DNA of 64,000 bases from Astrothelium macrocarpum (GCA_021030915.1 JAGEMR010000006.1:524291-588290); one strand, 5' to 3'; shown: positions 43,693 to 55,539, counted from the stretch's first letter. A program made the numbers and translations. The notes: a model not told the origin generated them from the letters alone.

Positions 43693-46058
43693 TTTGATTT
43701 TATGAGGTCGATGGGACTCGCGTTAGAAGCCTTCGATGATGGAATGAGAGTAGACTGGAGAAGCTGGGCAGGTAGATGAAGTGGGAGATGTTGGGTGGAT
43801 GATGATGGGTTGACTTGGGTGCTGCAAGCTTTAGGTGGCTGATCCCATCTAGTTTATGCACGTGATGTGCCGGAGACGGGACGGGATAAGTGAAGAAGCA
43901 ACTCCAACTTCACCCCATTGTTGGGTTTTGCCGATGGAAGCATTGCACTTCTTCTCATGTTTGAATGGACTTAGAATGACTAAAAACCTCCTATATGGCT
44001 CCCTAATCCGCAATCAAGTCTACCAATACAAAAGGCAATCGGTGGCGACATCAATATGTGTCACCTATTCCACCTCTTTCCATTTAGTCTGCAGTCTCTT
44101 TCAATCAGCAGAGTCCGTCTTTCATTCGCATTTCTTTCCATGCGAAGGAGCGGGTATTCCCATTCTTTGGTTGCTTTAATGGTATATGAATCACTCCTTA
44201 CCATGGGCGTTCTACTACGAGCTATGGATCTCCCTCACATTTATTCCTATTTGACTGCCCTTCATAGTTATAGCACCAAAGTCCATTAGGTCGTCAAACC
44301 ATATCTTCCCACAAGGCTCATGTCTGCTTGGTTCAGACAGATGTGCTGCAATGCTGGGACTGGAACGTCACTTTGCAGCATGGCCGTGCTGTATATGGGC
44401 TAAAGCGCCAGTGTTCAGTTGGATTTAAACGGACCAATGCTGTAACAGCTCCACAGACTCTGCAACTCATGCCAACTTGCCAGGCTCTCGCTGGGTTCTT
44501 CAGCTTTCTTGCCGCCATATCTCCAAAATGGTACTCTTTGGTTGCCCGAAAGACTTTTAGTTTCAACTGCTTTGAGTGTTTTTAATCTGGGACAAGAAAA
44601 GGCTGAAAGATGTGTTTGTTAGTTGAGAACTTCCTGCAGATATGAAGAATCAAATTGAATAAACTTCGAATAAAAGATTGTATTCGTACATCTCTTGGAG
44701 AAAGATATCCTATTCCGGCCACCAATAAGATAGTTCCGAATCTTGCCCTATCTTCACGGTCATATCAATGTGAGCAGTAAATCTGGGTCAAACCGGCTCA
44801 AGTGAGAGTACTATTTCAGCCTTATCCAAGGCTCGGAAAGACGGCCGCCGTTAAGTCTGTATGTGTGAGGACACAACTGGAACATTCAAAACAAAAATGC
44901 CCCGCTATGTGAACAACAAGAGCCAGTCACAAGTTCATACAATAGGTCCCTGCGCAAGCTCATCAAGCCACCCAATTCAAGCGAGTCAACCCGCTTTCTA
45001 AATAAACTCCAGCTCCGCCTCACTGGCATCAATTTACCGTTTACTAACAATCGTGCTGTTCAATAGTCAATCACTGACTCAATATCGTCACAAGCGGGAC
45101 TGCATCACTGCTCTTGACAAAGCTCGCATGCTGCATTGTTATCCACTGAGCTTCGGCAGCTTCGACTTGCGTCAACCTATTGATCATCATTCGCCAAACA
45201 GTATTGTTTTCAATAGCTGAATTGGACGTCCCGATCCTAAGCGCAAGGTACGTATCTGATATTGATCACTTTCCTTTACCGAATTCGTTCTAATCCCCCG
45301 AAATCCCCCGTCCAATTCACTGTGTGTAGCTGCGCATCCTGCACCTCCTGACCTGCCAGCTGTGCTGAAATATCACGCTGCCGACGGCAATCGGTATGTA
45401 TCTTGACAAATATCCGGGTTTGAATGCAATTTAAGGGGCGTGCACATCCCAACATGCAGAAATCCGGAGCATGGGATTTACGCAGCTGATTAATTTGCCT
45501 TGCCATGAGCAATTGTACCAGGCACAACACACACGGATCGACTCATCGGTACGCTGTCAACACAATATGTAGTACAGACTAAGGCAGGCATTGTCACCGA
45601 TCTCCCTTTTACTTACTCCTCCAATTTCCTAAACTCGACTACTTTTCCATTATAACTTGCAACTTTCACCAATTCCAACATACTAATCGAGTACTTACCG
45701 CTGTAGTGGATTTGATCAGCTACTGTCCCAGTATCTCCAGCAATCACATGTCTGACAATCGTCGTTGACAGGCACGCGTCTTCCAAACTTGTCTCTCATT
45801 ATCACAATACCAGTTGTGTGCTGTATTACACCGCCCACCTGTATTAACATCACAAGTCAGGAAATCCCTGGCGAGCTTCTTTATATTTCGTCGCGCGCCT
45901 GTGCAGAACGTAAACCTCTTCTCCATCTTCTCTGCAGGTCTTAACTCCAGTCCCAGCTACGGCACTCAACCTACCTCTGTTTAAGACCCATTTCTGACCA
46001 CCAGTCCTCAGAGAACATTATACACCAAGTATCTTCATTACTTTGACTACCTATCACG
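43693..46058. other. Long divergent intergenic region
   Basis: About 2.4 kb with no supported gene between V-ATPase c (-) and the 725-residue orphan (+). Several 60-110 codon frames on both strands have no motif. A minus frame at 45926-45744 has five Cys but no signal peptide. Length and position fit a long regulatory leader for the orphan. Confidence 0.4.
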
Positions 46059-48236
46059 ATGGCCTCTACGGATGGCACTAGTCCTAACATGAGCCTGACC
46101 ACTTTTGAACCCACGTCTGCTCTTGCTGCCGGGAGTGTACTAACTGATGATATCACCGACACTTCTTCGGCCATGCATGAGCTGCAGGCTACGAACGATT
46201 CTACTGTCCTGCTATCTCCTCCAACTGGGCCGCATAGAGATGCGGTAATGTCCGATCATTCGGATGATGAAGAGGAGGAAGAAGAAACGGAGGAGGAGGC
46301 CATGAAGCGTGAAATTGATGAGCTCATTCTGAAGGCCAAGGATGCTTGTCGTTACATCGACAACGATGATCGCCACGGGAAGGTACAGTGTATGTGCGTC
46401 AGTGGGAATGCATGTGGCACTGGCCAGACGGTTTTTCGCAAAGTAATTTCTGACTTCTTCGGTCGGAACAAGCGGAATGCACAGCAGATTCCGGAAATCT
46501 ACCAAGTAATCTGGTGCCGAAAGCACTACCAAAGGGGTGCATACCAGAATCACAAACCGACTGCTAAACCCAACTCTGGAAGCCAGTCGTCTCTTGGCAA
46601 GATTACTTGGATTGTCGTCCAGCTGCTGCTCATCGAAAAGTGGCGTCCAAATTGTACTTACACCATTGCTTTGTCTGAAAAAGAGAAAAAGCGTCTGAAA
46701 GCCGCCAATGGAGGCAAGCCTGCTCAACCCAAGGCTCCTAGGGGCCAAGGCAAGACTGGCCGCACTAATGTCAAGAATGATAAAGATGCTCCCATTGAGG
46801 TTGTGAGGAGCTACCAGAAACATCTTGGTGAGAACAAGAGTCTTCAAGACTGTCTCCGCACTGTCAATGATATGAAGTACGATATCGAGGATGATTTGAC
46901 AGCATACCTTCCAGGGATCGAATTTCTCGCTGAAGTTGACGACGATTTCAAAGTGCCGCGTAGGGGAAGGAAGAGCCAGACGTTTGATAAAGATGACGAA
47001 GACTCTCAAGACGGTAAACATCATGGTAACGATGATAATAACTATGATGACGAAGACGATGACAATAATGATGACGATGAGGGTGACAGTGGTTACACAG
47101 GGAGTTATTCGCATGGAGGACCGACGGGCACAAAAATGAATCATTCAATCCAGACGCCTGGCCTTGAATTCGACAACGACTATGACAGCTTTTCTGGCCA
47201 GACCACACCAACACCATTTTACTATCCGGACAGCCGTGAATTTCGTGGTGGAGCTCCTAACCGCTTCAACGTGGAGCACCACTCTGTTGCTGACAAGACT
47301 GGATATGGATACTCGCGTCTTGGGCAATCACCCAAAGCGCGATCAGGCAATTTCACAGCGGTCAATGAACCAAAATCTAACTCGCCCACCTATAGCCCAC
47401 AGGATAGCGAGTCCGAATATGGACTCAATGAACCGGACTACCCTCCCGACGATCCGAGGAATCGTATCCGCCGGGAAGTGATGCACATGCGAGCCAAAAT
47501 GTTGGCTCAACAGGCTCTTCAGGTTCCAGGCTCAGCAACTCTTCTGTCCCCCCCAGAGTCTCGTAGCGCGACACGACAAACCGCAAGTCCTGTGGCGGCT
47601 CCACGATCGCAGAGCTCGGAACTAACTTTGTCGGATGGGTATTCGCAGGAGTCTACCAGCGCTATTGAAGATCTCCTAAAATTACAACGTTGCAGCAGGC
47701 CCATCAACCCCGAGCGCTTCGAATCCAGCTGTTCCACTTCACCTATTGCGAGTACACATCCTGCACCGAAGCGGCCGATTTCTCCTACACCAGATACGCT
47801 CACAGAGTCCGAGGCTGAGGCTGTACAGGGTTTGTTACAACTCAAGAACGATCGCAGACTCATAACCGATCGATTTGAGCTGCAGCAGACTGTACCAGAC
47901 GTTCGATCCACCCCAATTTACGGGGATTACAGCATGGGGACTTTTTCTGTTGCACCCCAGCCAGTTCTCTCTGCGGTTCGCATGAACCTTGAACTTCCTG
48001 ATCCCATTACTGCGGCGTCATCTCGCAAAGCTTCTCACTCTTATCCATTTTCTACCGATCCTTGTCGTTTCTCCTTGGGTTTCACCCGAGGCTCTCGCAA
48101 GCGTGGCTACGTGTCAGATGAAGTTGACACCCATGCATCCCATCGTGACCCGCATGTGCCGACCGATCGTCCCATCAAGCGCGCACGCATTAGTCGGCCA
48201 GCCCTGATCGATGAGCGCTCCCTTTACTGGGAATAA
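46059..48236 (+). CDS. Hypothetical protein with Cys/His module and acidic tract
   Basis: Unrecognised single-exon 725-residue protein. An acidic run (DDEEEEEETEEE) at about 68-80 precedes a helix and a Cys/His-containing globular block: QCMCVSGNACGTGQTVF (C111, C113, C119), FFGRNKRNAQQIPEIYQVIW, and CRKHYQRGAYQ (C153, H156). These could make a metal site together. It continues to about residue 200 (ITWIVVQLLLIEKWRPNCTY). A basic linker (KPAQPKAPRGQGKTGR) and a second globular part (VVRSYQKHLGENKSLQDCLR, ...YDIEDDLTAYLPGIEFL) follow, then a long Asp/Asn-rich stretch at about 310-345, and a Ser/Pro-rich disordered tail. The tail contains the repeated pattern AIEDLLKLQRCSRPINPERFE and AVQGLLQLKNDRRLITDRFE. 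It looks nuclear, like a regulator or chromatin factor, but this is inference. Confidence 0.75.
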   Translation: MASTDGTSPNMSLTTFEPTSALAAGSVLTDDITDTSSAMHELQATNDSTVLLSPPTGPHRDAVMSDHSDDEEEEEETEEEAMKREIDELILKAKDACRYIDNDDRHGKVQCMCVSGNACGTGQTVFRKVISDFFGRNKRNAQQIPEIYQVIWCRKHYQRGAYQNHKPTAKPNSGSQSSLGKITWIVVQLLLIEKWRPNCTYTIALSEKEKKRLKAANGGKPAQPKAPRGQGKTGRTNVKNDKDAPIEVVRSYQKHLGENKSLQDCLRTVNDMKYDIEDDLTAYLPGIEFLAEVDDDFKVPRRGRKSQTFDKDDEDSQDGKHHGNDDNNYDDEDDDNNDDDEGDSGYTGSYSHGGPTGTKMNHSIQTPGLEFDNDYDSFSGQTTPTPFYYPDSREFRGGAPNRFNVEHHSVADKTGYGYSRLGQSPKARSGNFTAVNEPKSNSPTYSPQDSESEYGLNEPDYPPDDPRNRIRREVMHMRAKMLAQQALQVPGSATLLSPPESRSATRQTASPVAAPRSQSSELTLSDGYSQESTSAIEDLLKLQRCSRPINPERFESSCSTSPIASTHPAPKRPISPTPDTLTESEAEAVQGLLQLKNDRRLITDRFELQQTVPDVRSTPIYGDYSMGTFSVAPQPVLSAVRMNLELPDPITAASSRKASHSYPFSTDPCRFSLGFTRGSRKRGYVSDEVDTHASHRDPHVPTDRPIKRARISRPALIDERSLYWE
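47650..47885 (+). repeat. Internal protein repeat in the 725-residue orphan
   Basis: Two segments of the protein align: AIEDLLKLQRCSRPINPERF (about 47662-47721) and AVQGLLQLKNDRRLITDRFE (about 47818-47877). Shared positions are A-(I/V)-x-(D/G)-L-L-x-L-(Q/K)-x2-R-x-I-x2-(E/D)-R-F-E. This suggests a short, duplicated helical interaction motif. Confidence 0.55.
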
Positions 48237-49191
48237 GTTTGCTCTTGTTCATTCACCATTCGCACACACCATCGAGACACGTCATGTTGAGATTCATTCA
48301 CGAAGTCATTCTTAGCATTGTTGCAGAATCTCTAATGGTTGCATTCGGCGTTCATACCACGTGTAGGGACTACTTGAGGGACTGTGGTGGTTGGAGTTCG
48401 GGTGGGGTTTCTTCTCTGATTTTCGTATGCACGGGCTTCGGATGCAGTGGAGCTATCGGATGATCGATCATCTTATGTGTTTGAGCCGGGTTGAAGTTGT
48501 AGTTTCTGCCGGCATAGTAACGAGGGAAATTGATGTTGTGGTAGGAATTAATGATGCACATTGCTGGAGGAATGGTCTTTGTCGGAGTTCTGTTTCTGTG
48601 ATGCTTTTTTTCTTCTTTACCTCCAATACACTGGCACACGGCACGATATCCTTGGTGATGGGCTCAATAATGATTCGGTCGGTAAGACCTGATCTATTAC
48701 TTGCGCTCAATGAAGAGTATTGAGGCAGCAATACTAGGTAGTCTATCAAATCTGACTACTTCAGCTTTCACTGACTCAACACATTGATCCAATATATACT
48801 TACTCATTCTCTTCTGTTGTGATTGAGTCGTGATTCATGACTCCTTAAGTATATCAGAACCTAAAAAAGCTCCTGAGTTTATGTGTAGTTAAAATAAAAG
48901 CATTTTGGTAAAGCCTTCCTTCGTGTAGACAGACGATATACTGTTCTTTGTATGCCTTCCCACTACAAACTTAGCATGCATATGTACGAGACGTTTCAAG
49001 GGCCCAATACGGGTTCAGTTGATTGCTCGTTCGCGTTGAATATTTTATCAAAGAAATTAGGCAAGTCTCTTGGTGTTCGAAACTCTTTGTGCTTACGTAG
49101 AGGATCTCACCACCTCATGCACGGCCCCACGTCATGCACACCTCAAAATTCGTCCCACCAAATTATTTCAACAACGAATTATTCCACCAAT
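48237..49191. other. Boundary region: last non-repeat sequence
   Basis: 3' flank of the orphan gene, then sequence without supported genes. Short frames at 48,239-48,749 on both strands do not form exons. Just before the transposase remnant, TCATGCAC is repeated at about 49115 and 49133. Confidence 0.4.
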
Positions 49192-49509
49192 ATGGGCCCG
49201 ATTGAAGTAGCGATTGAAACAGCGAATGCGGAAGAAGTTTCTAATTACAGCCAGTTAGTCAGATTGTATGGAATTGATCGAATGATATTATCGCGTCGCC
49301 ATAAAGAAATCATTAAAAATAAATTCGAAATCCATTAAAATAATTTAGCGAAATTCTCATAATAATAATAATCTATTCTCGTCTTATGAATTAATATTCT
49401 AATTAATCAAAATATTCCGCCCATTATTCGAATAATTCGAAATTTCGTTATTAATATTAATAAAAAGGATATAAAAAAGAATTGAATAAATCGTTTTATA
49501 TAATATTAC
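49192..49509 (+). pseudogene. pogo/Tigger-like (Tc1/mariner superfamily) transposase N-terminus, RIP-degraded
   Basis: Reading one frame from ATG at 49192 gives a psq-type helix-turn-helix start (PIEVAIETANAEE...SQLVRLYGIDRMILSRRHK). After a stop, the same frame continues with the second HTH of CENP-B/pogo transposases (about 49,370-49,500: LINQNIPPIIRIIRNF, NKKDIKKN-stop-INRFI). Stops fall at codons where the family has Gln (a run of four TAA in place of CAA) or Trp (TGA), the pattern expected of C-to-T and G-to-A decay. The frame ends abruptly at the start of an LTR, so the transposon was cut by the later insertion. Terminal inverted repeats were not found. Confidence 0.72.
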
Positions 49510-49862
49510 TGTTATGATCCTAGGTATCCTTGAGGTCAAGTCTACTCGGGATCAAGGTGGCTTCTGAAATGAGTCGGTAAAGGACTGAATTAATAAAAAA
49601 TAATATGATTTGGTAATTCAAAATTCTACTGAAGATGCTATCAAAGATTAGTTTAAAGAATGATTTTGAATATAATGAGATCATAATGATTGTATTGTGT
49701 TTTTATATATTTATATTGAAATGAATCTATGAGTTTTTTATTCAAAGACTCACGCTGAATCTGTGAATCTTTTATTCAAGAATTCATGTTAAATCTGTAA
49801 ATCTTTTATTTAAAAATTCATACTGAATTTATAAATATAATATCTTTCTAGCGTTTTTAACA
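49510..49862 (-). repeat. LTR of Gypsy element 1 (3' LTR)
   Basis: 353-bp LTR with TG...CA ends. Bases 49510-49720 match the corresponding parts of the LTRs at 52312, 58691 and 62554. The right half holds three tandem copies of about 34 bp (tgaatctRtgaRtcttttattc-like) at about 49721-49836. An adjacent minus-strand polypurine tract marks it as the 3' LTR. The base pairs just outside are ATTAC. The matching right-hand target repeat was not located. Confidence 0.8.
49725..49840. repeat. 34-bp tandem repeat inside LTR 1
   Basis: About three and a half copies of an AT-rich unit beginning TGAATCT (or TAAATCT) and containing TTTTATTCAA. None of the other LTRs in the window has this unit. Confidence 0.7.
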
Positions 49863-49882
49863 TTACCTCCCCTCCTTTATGG
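49863..49882 (-). promoter_or_regulatory. Polypurine tract of element 1
   Basis: On the minus strand a run of A/G (AAAGGAGGGGAGGTAA) directly precedes the LTR, the usual primer for plus-strand synthesis of Ty3/Gypsy elements. It fixes the coding strand as minus. Confidence 0.75.
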
Positions 49883-52306
49883 CACGTGATCTCACGTATT
49901 ATTTATAATGAATGATATGGCCCCTTTTTCCGGATTCAAAATGGATTCCGACGAAAATTTTAACTTTTTTTTTTTGAATTATATCCATCGCAATCGTATA
50001 TTTGATTATCGTCGTATCTGTCATTAAAATTCAGTTACCGCCATTTTTTATAATTTCTATTTTAAATTGAATAATTCCTGTATTAAAATATCAGATAAAT
50101 TAACGTATATTGAATATTAAAAACGAGACCGTTTTTATATTTTCATATCATAAAAGAACGTGAACCGGATTTTTGATAAAATGAAAAAGAAAATTCATAA
50201 AAATGAAAAAAAATAAAACCGTTTTTTCAATTAATTAAAAGAATTTCGAATTCGTTTTTATTATAAATAGATTATATTAAAATAGATAAAAAAATGTATT
50301 AAAGAATAATTATTATATTTGAATCGGAAATTTGAAAAAATGAATGAAAAAAATTTAAAAATTATCGTTATTGATATTTCGGTTTTGAAGATTTTTTTTT
50401 TTTCTGAAATTTCTATTAAAGATTCTTTCTGATAATTTCCAGAATGGTTATTGGTATATTTTATTCTTCTAATATTCTTCAATCTTTTTCTGATACCTTT
50501 TTAGATTTTTTATAGATTCTCATATATTCTTTATATATGGATATTTCTTCTATTTGACCAGATATTTGCGATTATAATAATTTATAATTTTTTTGATTTC
50601 GAATTTATTTTCTTTTTCTGATTTAAAATAAAATATTTTTTGATATAATATTATTATATTTATTAATTAGAATACGAATATATAGAATATCAAATGAATT
50701 TTGATATTTTATAATAATTTTAATTTAAAATTTATCGGTCTTTTTTATTTTTATATCAAAAATAATCCAATTTTGACCGGTCCCAATTTTTTTATCAATA
50801 ATTTATTTTTGAGATTTTTGATAAATAAATATATTTTATCTTTCTTTTTTAATTAAAATTCATTTTTTCTGAAGATATTAATCTTTTTATTTCTGACTAA
50901 TATCTATTGATTATTTTTTTTTGATATTTTTTTATATTTATATCAAAATTTCTAATTTATATAATACGTTTTATTATATTTGATCTGAAAATATTTCTAT
51001 ATTTTATCTAATTTGATTTTCATTATTCTGATTTAAAATATATTTTATTGATATTTTTTGCGTAATTAATGATATTCTCTGATTTAATATTAATTATATC
51101 ATAAATAATAAAGATATCCAATTATTTTATTGATTATTCGTATAATATTTTAAATATTATTCCAATATCTGATTTATACGTTCTATCTGGCCGTCTGTTT
51201 TTTTATAATATATTATAGATATCTTTAATTTGATTCTGAATTCATTTAGAATTATTTTCCAATAAATTGATATAAATCTTCAATTTTTATTAGATATGAT
51301 ATTTACCAGAATTTTAAAATATTTAATTAATTTTTGGAATAATAATTTGGCTATATAGATCGTTTTATATGTCTTTTTGAATTATTCGATAATGATATAT
51401 TTTATTAATTTATTTATAATAATCATAATCACGTTATATTTTAATCCTATTATTAAATTCTCCGATTCTGATAAATTTATAATAAAATTTATAATGATTT
51501 ATTCGAATAATTCATACGATGATTTTATTAATATAATCATTTTTTTTTATTTATATATTATATTTATTCTTTTGATATGATTCATATTTAATAATATAAT
51601 CCTGGATATATTCTTTTATTCTTTTAAAATGACAATTTCATTAGATATTTCTGATAATTTATATAATTTTTAAATATTCATAAAATAATCTATCATGATA
51701 TTTTTTAATAATTTTTTTGATTTCTTCATATAGAATTATAATCTTTTATTCTATTTTTTGATTTTATTTAAAAACGATTAAAATTATATTAATTTTTTTA
51801 TAATTTTCTGATAATATATCATTTTAATTAATTTAAAAAATTATTTAATTTTTTATTTTTTTTATCATATAATCCGGTTTTTGATTTAAAATATCAGTTT
51901 TAGAATTATTTTTTTCTGATATATATTTAATGACAAATTTATATTATTTTAAAAATTCTGATTATTTAATTTATTATCAGTTTAATTATTTCGTTATTAT
52001 AAAATAAATGAAATTTTTATGATTTATGAAAATTTCTAAAAATAATAATCCTTTAATATATATCTTCCAATATTATAATACAATAATTATGATAAAAAAT
52101 TCTTTATCATGAATATCATAATTCTATTCTGATTTTAAAAATTTTCTCGAATAATATTTTATTGAATATCATTTTTTATTTTATATTTATTAATATAAAT
52201 ATATTTCTATTATCAGATCGGATATATCAATTTCAATTTATATTGATTCTAATGATTCGATAATTTTTAATATAGAATTTCGTAAATAATCTTCTTTAAA
52301 TGATTT

Positions 52307-52311
52307 GAATA
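52307..52311. repeat. Target-site duplication (left), GAATA
   Basis: Five bases, GAATA, directly left of the TG start of LTR 52312. The same five bases directly follow the CA end of the LTR at 59026. Confidence 0.85.
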
Positions 52312-52689
52312 TGTTATGATCCTAGGTATCCTTGGGGTCAAGTCTACTTGGGATCAAGGTGGCTTCTGAAATGAGTCGGTAAAGGACTGAATTAACAAGG
52401 AATGATATGATTTGATAATTCAAAATTCTGCTGAAGACGTTATCAAAGATTAGTTTAGAGAATTATTTTGAATATAACGAGGTCATAATGGTCGCGTTGT
52501 GTTTTTATATATTTACAACATTTTCTGACTCACAGTAGGAAACTCCTGAACCAGAAGTTGGCTCTCCTGGCTCATAGCATGAGTCTTCTGAACCAGAGGT
52601 TGGCTCTTCTGGCTCATAGTTTGAGCTTTCTGAGCCAGAGGTCGGGCGGGTACACGGACGTATACACGGCCCTCTCAGTGGTCACAACA
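52312..52689 (-). repeat. Left (3') LTR of Gypsy element 2
   Basis: 378-bp LTR starting TGTTATGATCC and ending GGTCACAACA. The right part contains three copies of a 42-bp unit (CTGAgCCAGAgGTTGGCTCTcCTGGCTC type). The equivalent LTR on the right of the element has two copies, and the 42-bp length difference equals one unit. Confidence 0.9.
52545..52650. repeat. 42-bp tandem repeat in LTR 2 (three units)
   Basis: Units contain CCAGAGGTTGGCTCT and CTGGCTCATAG. This stretch keeps ordinary GC while its surroundings are under 25% GC. A short open frame across it (52558-52821) is an LTR artefact. Confidence 0.8.
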
Positions 52690-52706
52690 CTATCCCCTCC
52701 TTTTCG
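52690..52706 (-). promoter_or_regulatory. Polypurine tract of element 2
   Basis: The minus strand reads AAAAGGAGGGGATAG just before the LTR, the expected plus-strand primer of a Gypsy element. It agrees with element 1 in position and sequence. Confidence 0.8.
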
Positions 52707-55539
52707 GCACGTGACCTCATATGTTTATATATTTATAATGACGTGTCCCAAGGTCACCATGGCTCCTTCTTCCCGTGTTTCCAAATCTCGCCCTTTTTAT
52801 TCCTCTGTTCGCCGCATATAATATTTACTGAAATTATCTTCTATTCCTCTCGTTATGTGTCCTTATCGGAACTGTATCTAGGGTGATTGTCCTTGTCATC
52901 TGACCCAGGATTCAGAAAAATATACCGAATATATAAAAAAAGCGATTCCTTGCGATCTAATTATTTCGGACCGGGCGTTCGAAAAGGTCAATATTCAAAT
53001 GAATCAATTATAAAATGAAATACAAAAAAATATCCGGATACAATAAAAAATTATTACGTGAATAATTCATTTAAATTTATAGATAAATTTATTACATCAG
53101 AAATAATAAAATCTTATTATTCAAAAAATGCAGAATATAGAAGAAATTCGTACTGATAAAATAATAAATCCTATATAATAGAATATGACCGACGAAATCT
53201 TCGAAATTCCGGATTTCAATATATCGTTTTTAGATTTTTTATTGAATTTTCTGAATAATAATATCTCAAAAATTACTGATGATTTTTCCAGATAATTGGA
53301 ATATTTATTTCAAAAAAAGAAATTGATCTAATCTTTTATAATATATCCCTTTTTTTTTATAAAATTTTTTAATTTTTTATTGATAATTTTTTAAATTTTT
53401 TAATATCTTTTATATATTTTCCGAATCTAGATATTCTTTTTATTTGATTAAATATAATTTATTATAATAATCAAATATTTTTTTTATTTTGAATTTATTC
53501 TTTTTTTCTGATTCAAAATAAAATATTTTTTAATACGATATCATTATATCTATTAATTGGAATAAAAATATATAAAATATTGAATGAATTTTAATATTTT
53601 ATAATAATTTCAATTTAAAATTTATTGATTTTTTTTATTTTTATATTAGAAATGGTCCGATTTTAACTGATTCTAATTTTTTAATTGATAATTTATTTTT
53701 GAAATTTTTGATAAATAAATATATTTTATTTTTCTTTTTTAATTAAAATCCATTTTTTTTAAAAATATTTATTTTTATATTTTTGATTAATATCTATTAA
53801 TTATTTTTTTGGATATTTTTTTATATTTATATTAGAATTTCTAATTTATATGATATATTTTATTATATTTGATCTGAAAATATTTCCATATTTTATTTAA
53901 TTCGATTTTTATTATTTTATTTTAAAATATATTTTATTAATATTTTTTATATAATTAATAATATTTTCTGATTTAATATTAATTATATTATAAATAATAA
54001 AGATATCTAATTATTTTACTGATTATTCATATAATATTTTAAATATTATTTCAATATCTGATTTATATATTCTATCTGACCATCAGTTTTTTTATAATAT
54101 ATTATAAATATTTTTAATTTGATTCTGAATTCATTTAGAATTATTTTTTAATAGACCAATATAAATTTTCGATTTTTATCAGATATAACGTTTATCGGAA
54201 TTCTAAAATATTTAATTAATTTTTGGAATAATAATTCAATTATATAAATTATTTTATATATTTTTTTGAATTATTCAATAATAATATATTTTATTAATTT
54301 ATTTATAATGATCATGATTATATCATATTTTAATTCTATTATTGGATTTTTTAATTTGAATAAATTTATAATAAAATCCATAATAATTTATTCGAATAAT
54401 TCATACAATGATTCTATTAATATAATTATTCTTTTTTTTATTTATATATTATATTTATTTTTTTAATATAATTCATATTTAATAATATAATTTTGGATAT
54501 ATTCTTTTATTTTTTTGAAATGATAATTTTATTGAATATTTTTCATAATTTATGCGATTTCTGAATATTTATAAAATAATCCGATATGATATTTTTTAAT
54601 AATTTTTTTAATTCTTTTTAATAGAATTATGATTTTTTATTCTATTTATCAATTTTATTTAAAAATGGTCAGAATTGTATTGATTTTTTTACAATTTTCT
54701 GATAATATACCATTTTGATTAATCTGAAGAATTATCTGATTTCTGACTTTTTTGGTCATATAATCCAGTCTTCAATTCAAAATATCGATTTTAAGATTAT
54801 TTTTTTTTAACGTATATTTAATAATAAATTTATATTATTCTAAAAATTCTGATTATTTAATTTATTATCGATTTAATTATTTTATTATTATAAAATAGAT
54901 GAAATTTTTATGATTTATAAAAATTTCTAAAAATAATGATTCTTCAATATATATTCTCCAATATTATAAAATAACAATTATGATAAAAAATTCTTTATCA
55001 TAAATATCATAATTTTATTCTAATTCTGAAAATTTTCTCGAATAATATCCTATTAAATGCCATTTCCCATTTTGTATTTACTGGTATAGATATACCCTTA
55101 TTATTAAATCGGACGCATTAATTTCAATCTATATTGATTCTGATAATTCGATGGTCCTTAATATAGGGTTCTATAGACAGTCTTCTTTGAATATTTCAAA
55201 TATTTTTTTTTCGCTTTTTCCGAAAACGAATATTTTTTTAATTTTTATCAATTCTGTCAGAAATTGCGTTTTAAAGGAATATTTATCAATGAATCTTCTA
55301 TTATAATTAATGAATTCTAAAAAGAATTGAATGTTTTTTATATTTCTTGATTCCGGCCAATCTTCAATTGATTTTAATTTATCTGGATCAATTTATATAA
55401 TTCCTATTCTAATAATATAATTTAAAAAATTCGTTTTTTTAATCCAGAATTCGTATTTTGATAATTTTAATCGTAAATTTTATTTATCCAATTCTTGAAA
55501 TATTTATTATACGTATTACGTATATTCTTCTTTAATTTT

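Larger units (their letters stand above)
49863..52311 (-). mobile_element. Gypsy element 1, 3' part (integrase region), RIP-degraded
   Basis: AT-rich remnant of the downstream half of a Ty3/Gypsy polyprotein on the minus strand. The integrase motif KTDGQIERINQILE is readable at about 51,180-51,215 (minus), followed by stops. 50,480-52,270 aligns with 53,400-55,190 of element 2. The remnant ends at a GAATA target site where element 2 inserted; its other part resumes at 59,027. Confidence 0.8.

Noticed and set aside
45744..45926. 60-codon minus frame with five Cys
   Set aside because: No signal peptide, no paired spacing known for small secreted proteins, and no supporting exons.
46212..47144. 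310-codon open frame on the minus strand
   Set aside because: It is the antisense of the acidic, Asp/Asn-rich repeat region of the plus-strand orphan. The hydrophobic composition (VIVIIIVIVFVIIV) is an artefact of GAT/GAC codons read backwards.
52558..52821. 87-codon frame with repeated LLAHSLSFL peptides
   Set aside because: Produced by the 42-bp tandem repeat of the LTR. The same peptide appears at 58892-59080 in the other LTR.
51377..54466. Two similar plus frames beginning NYSI-IYFINLFI at 51377 and 54266
   Set aside because: They are antisense frames through AT-rich integrase regions of two related elements. Similarity reflects the repeat, not a coding gene.
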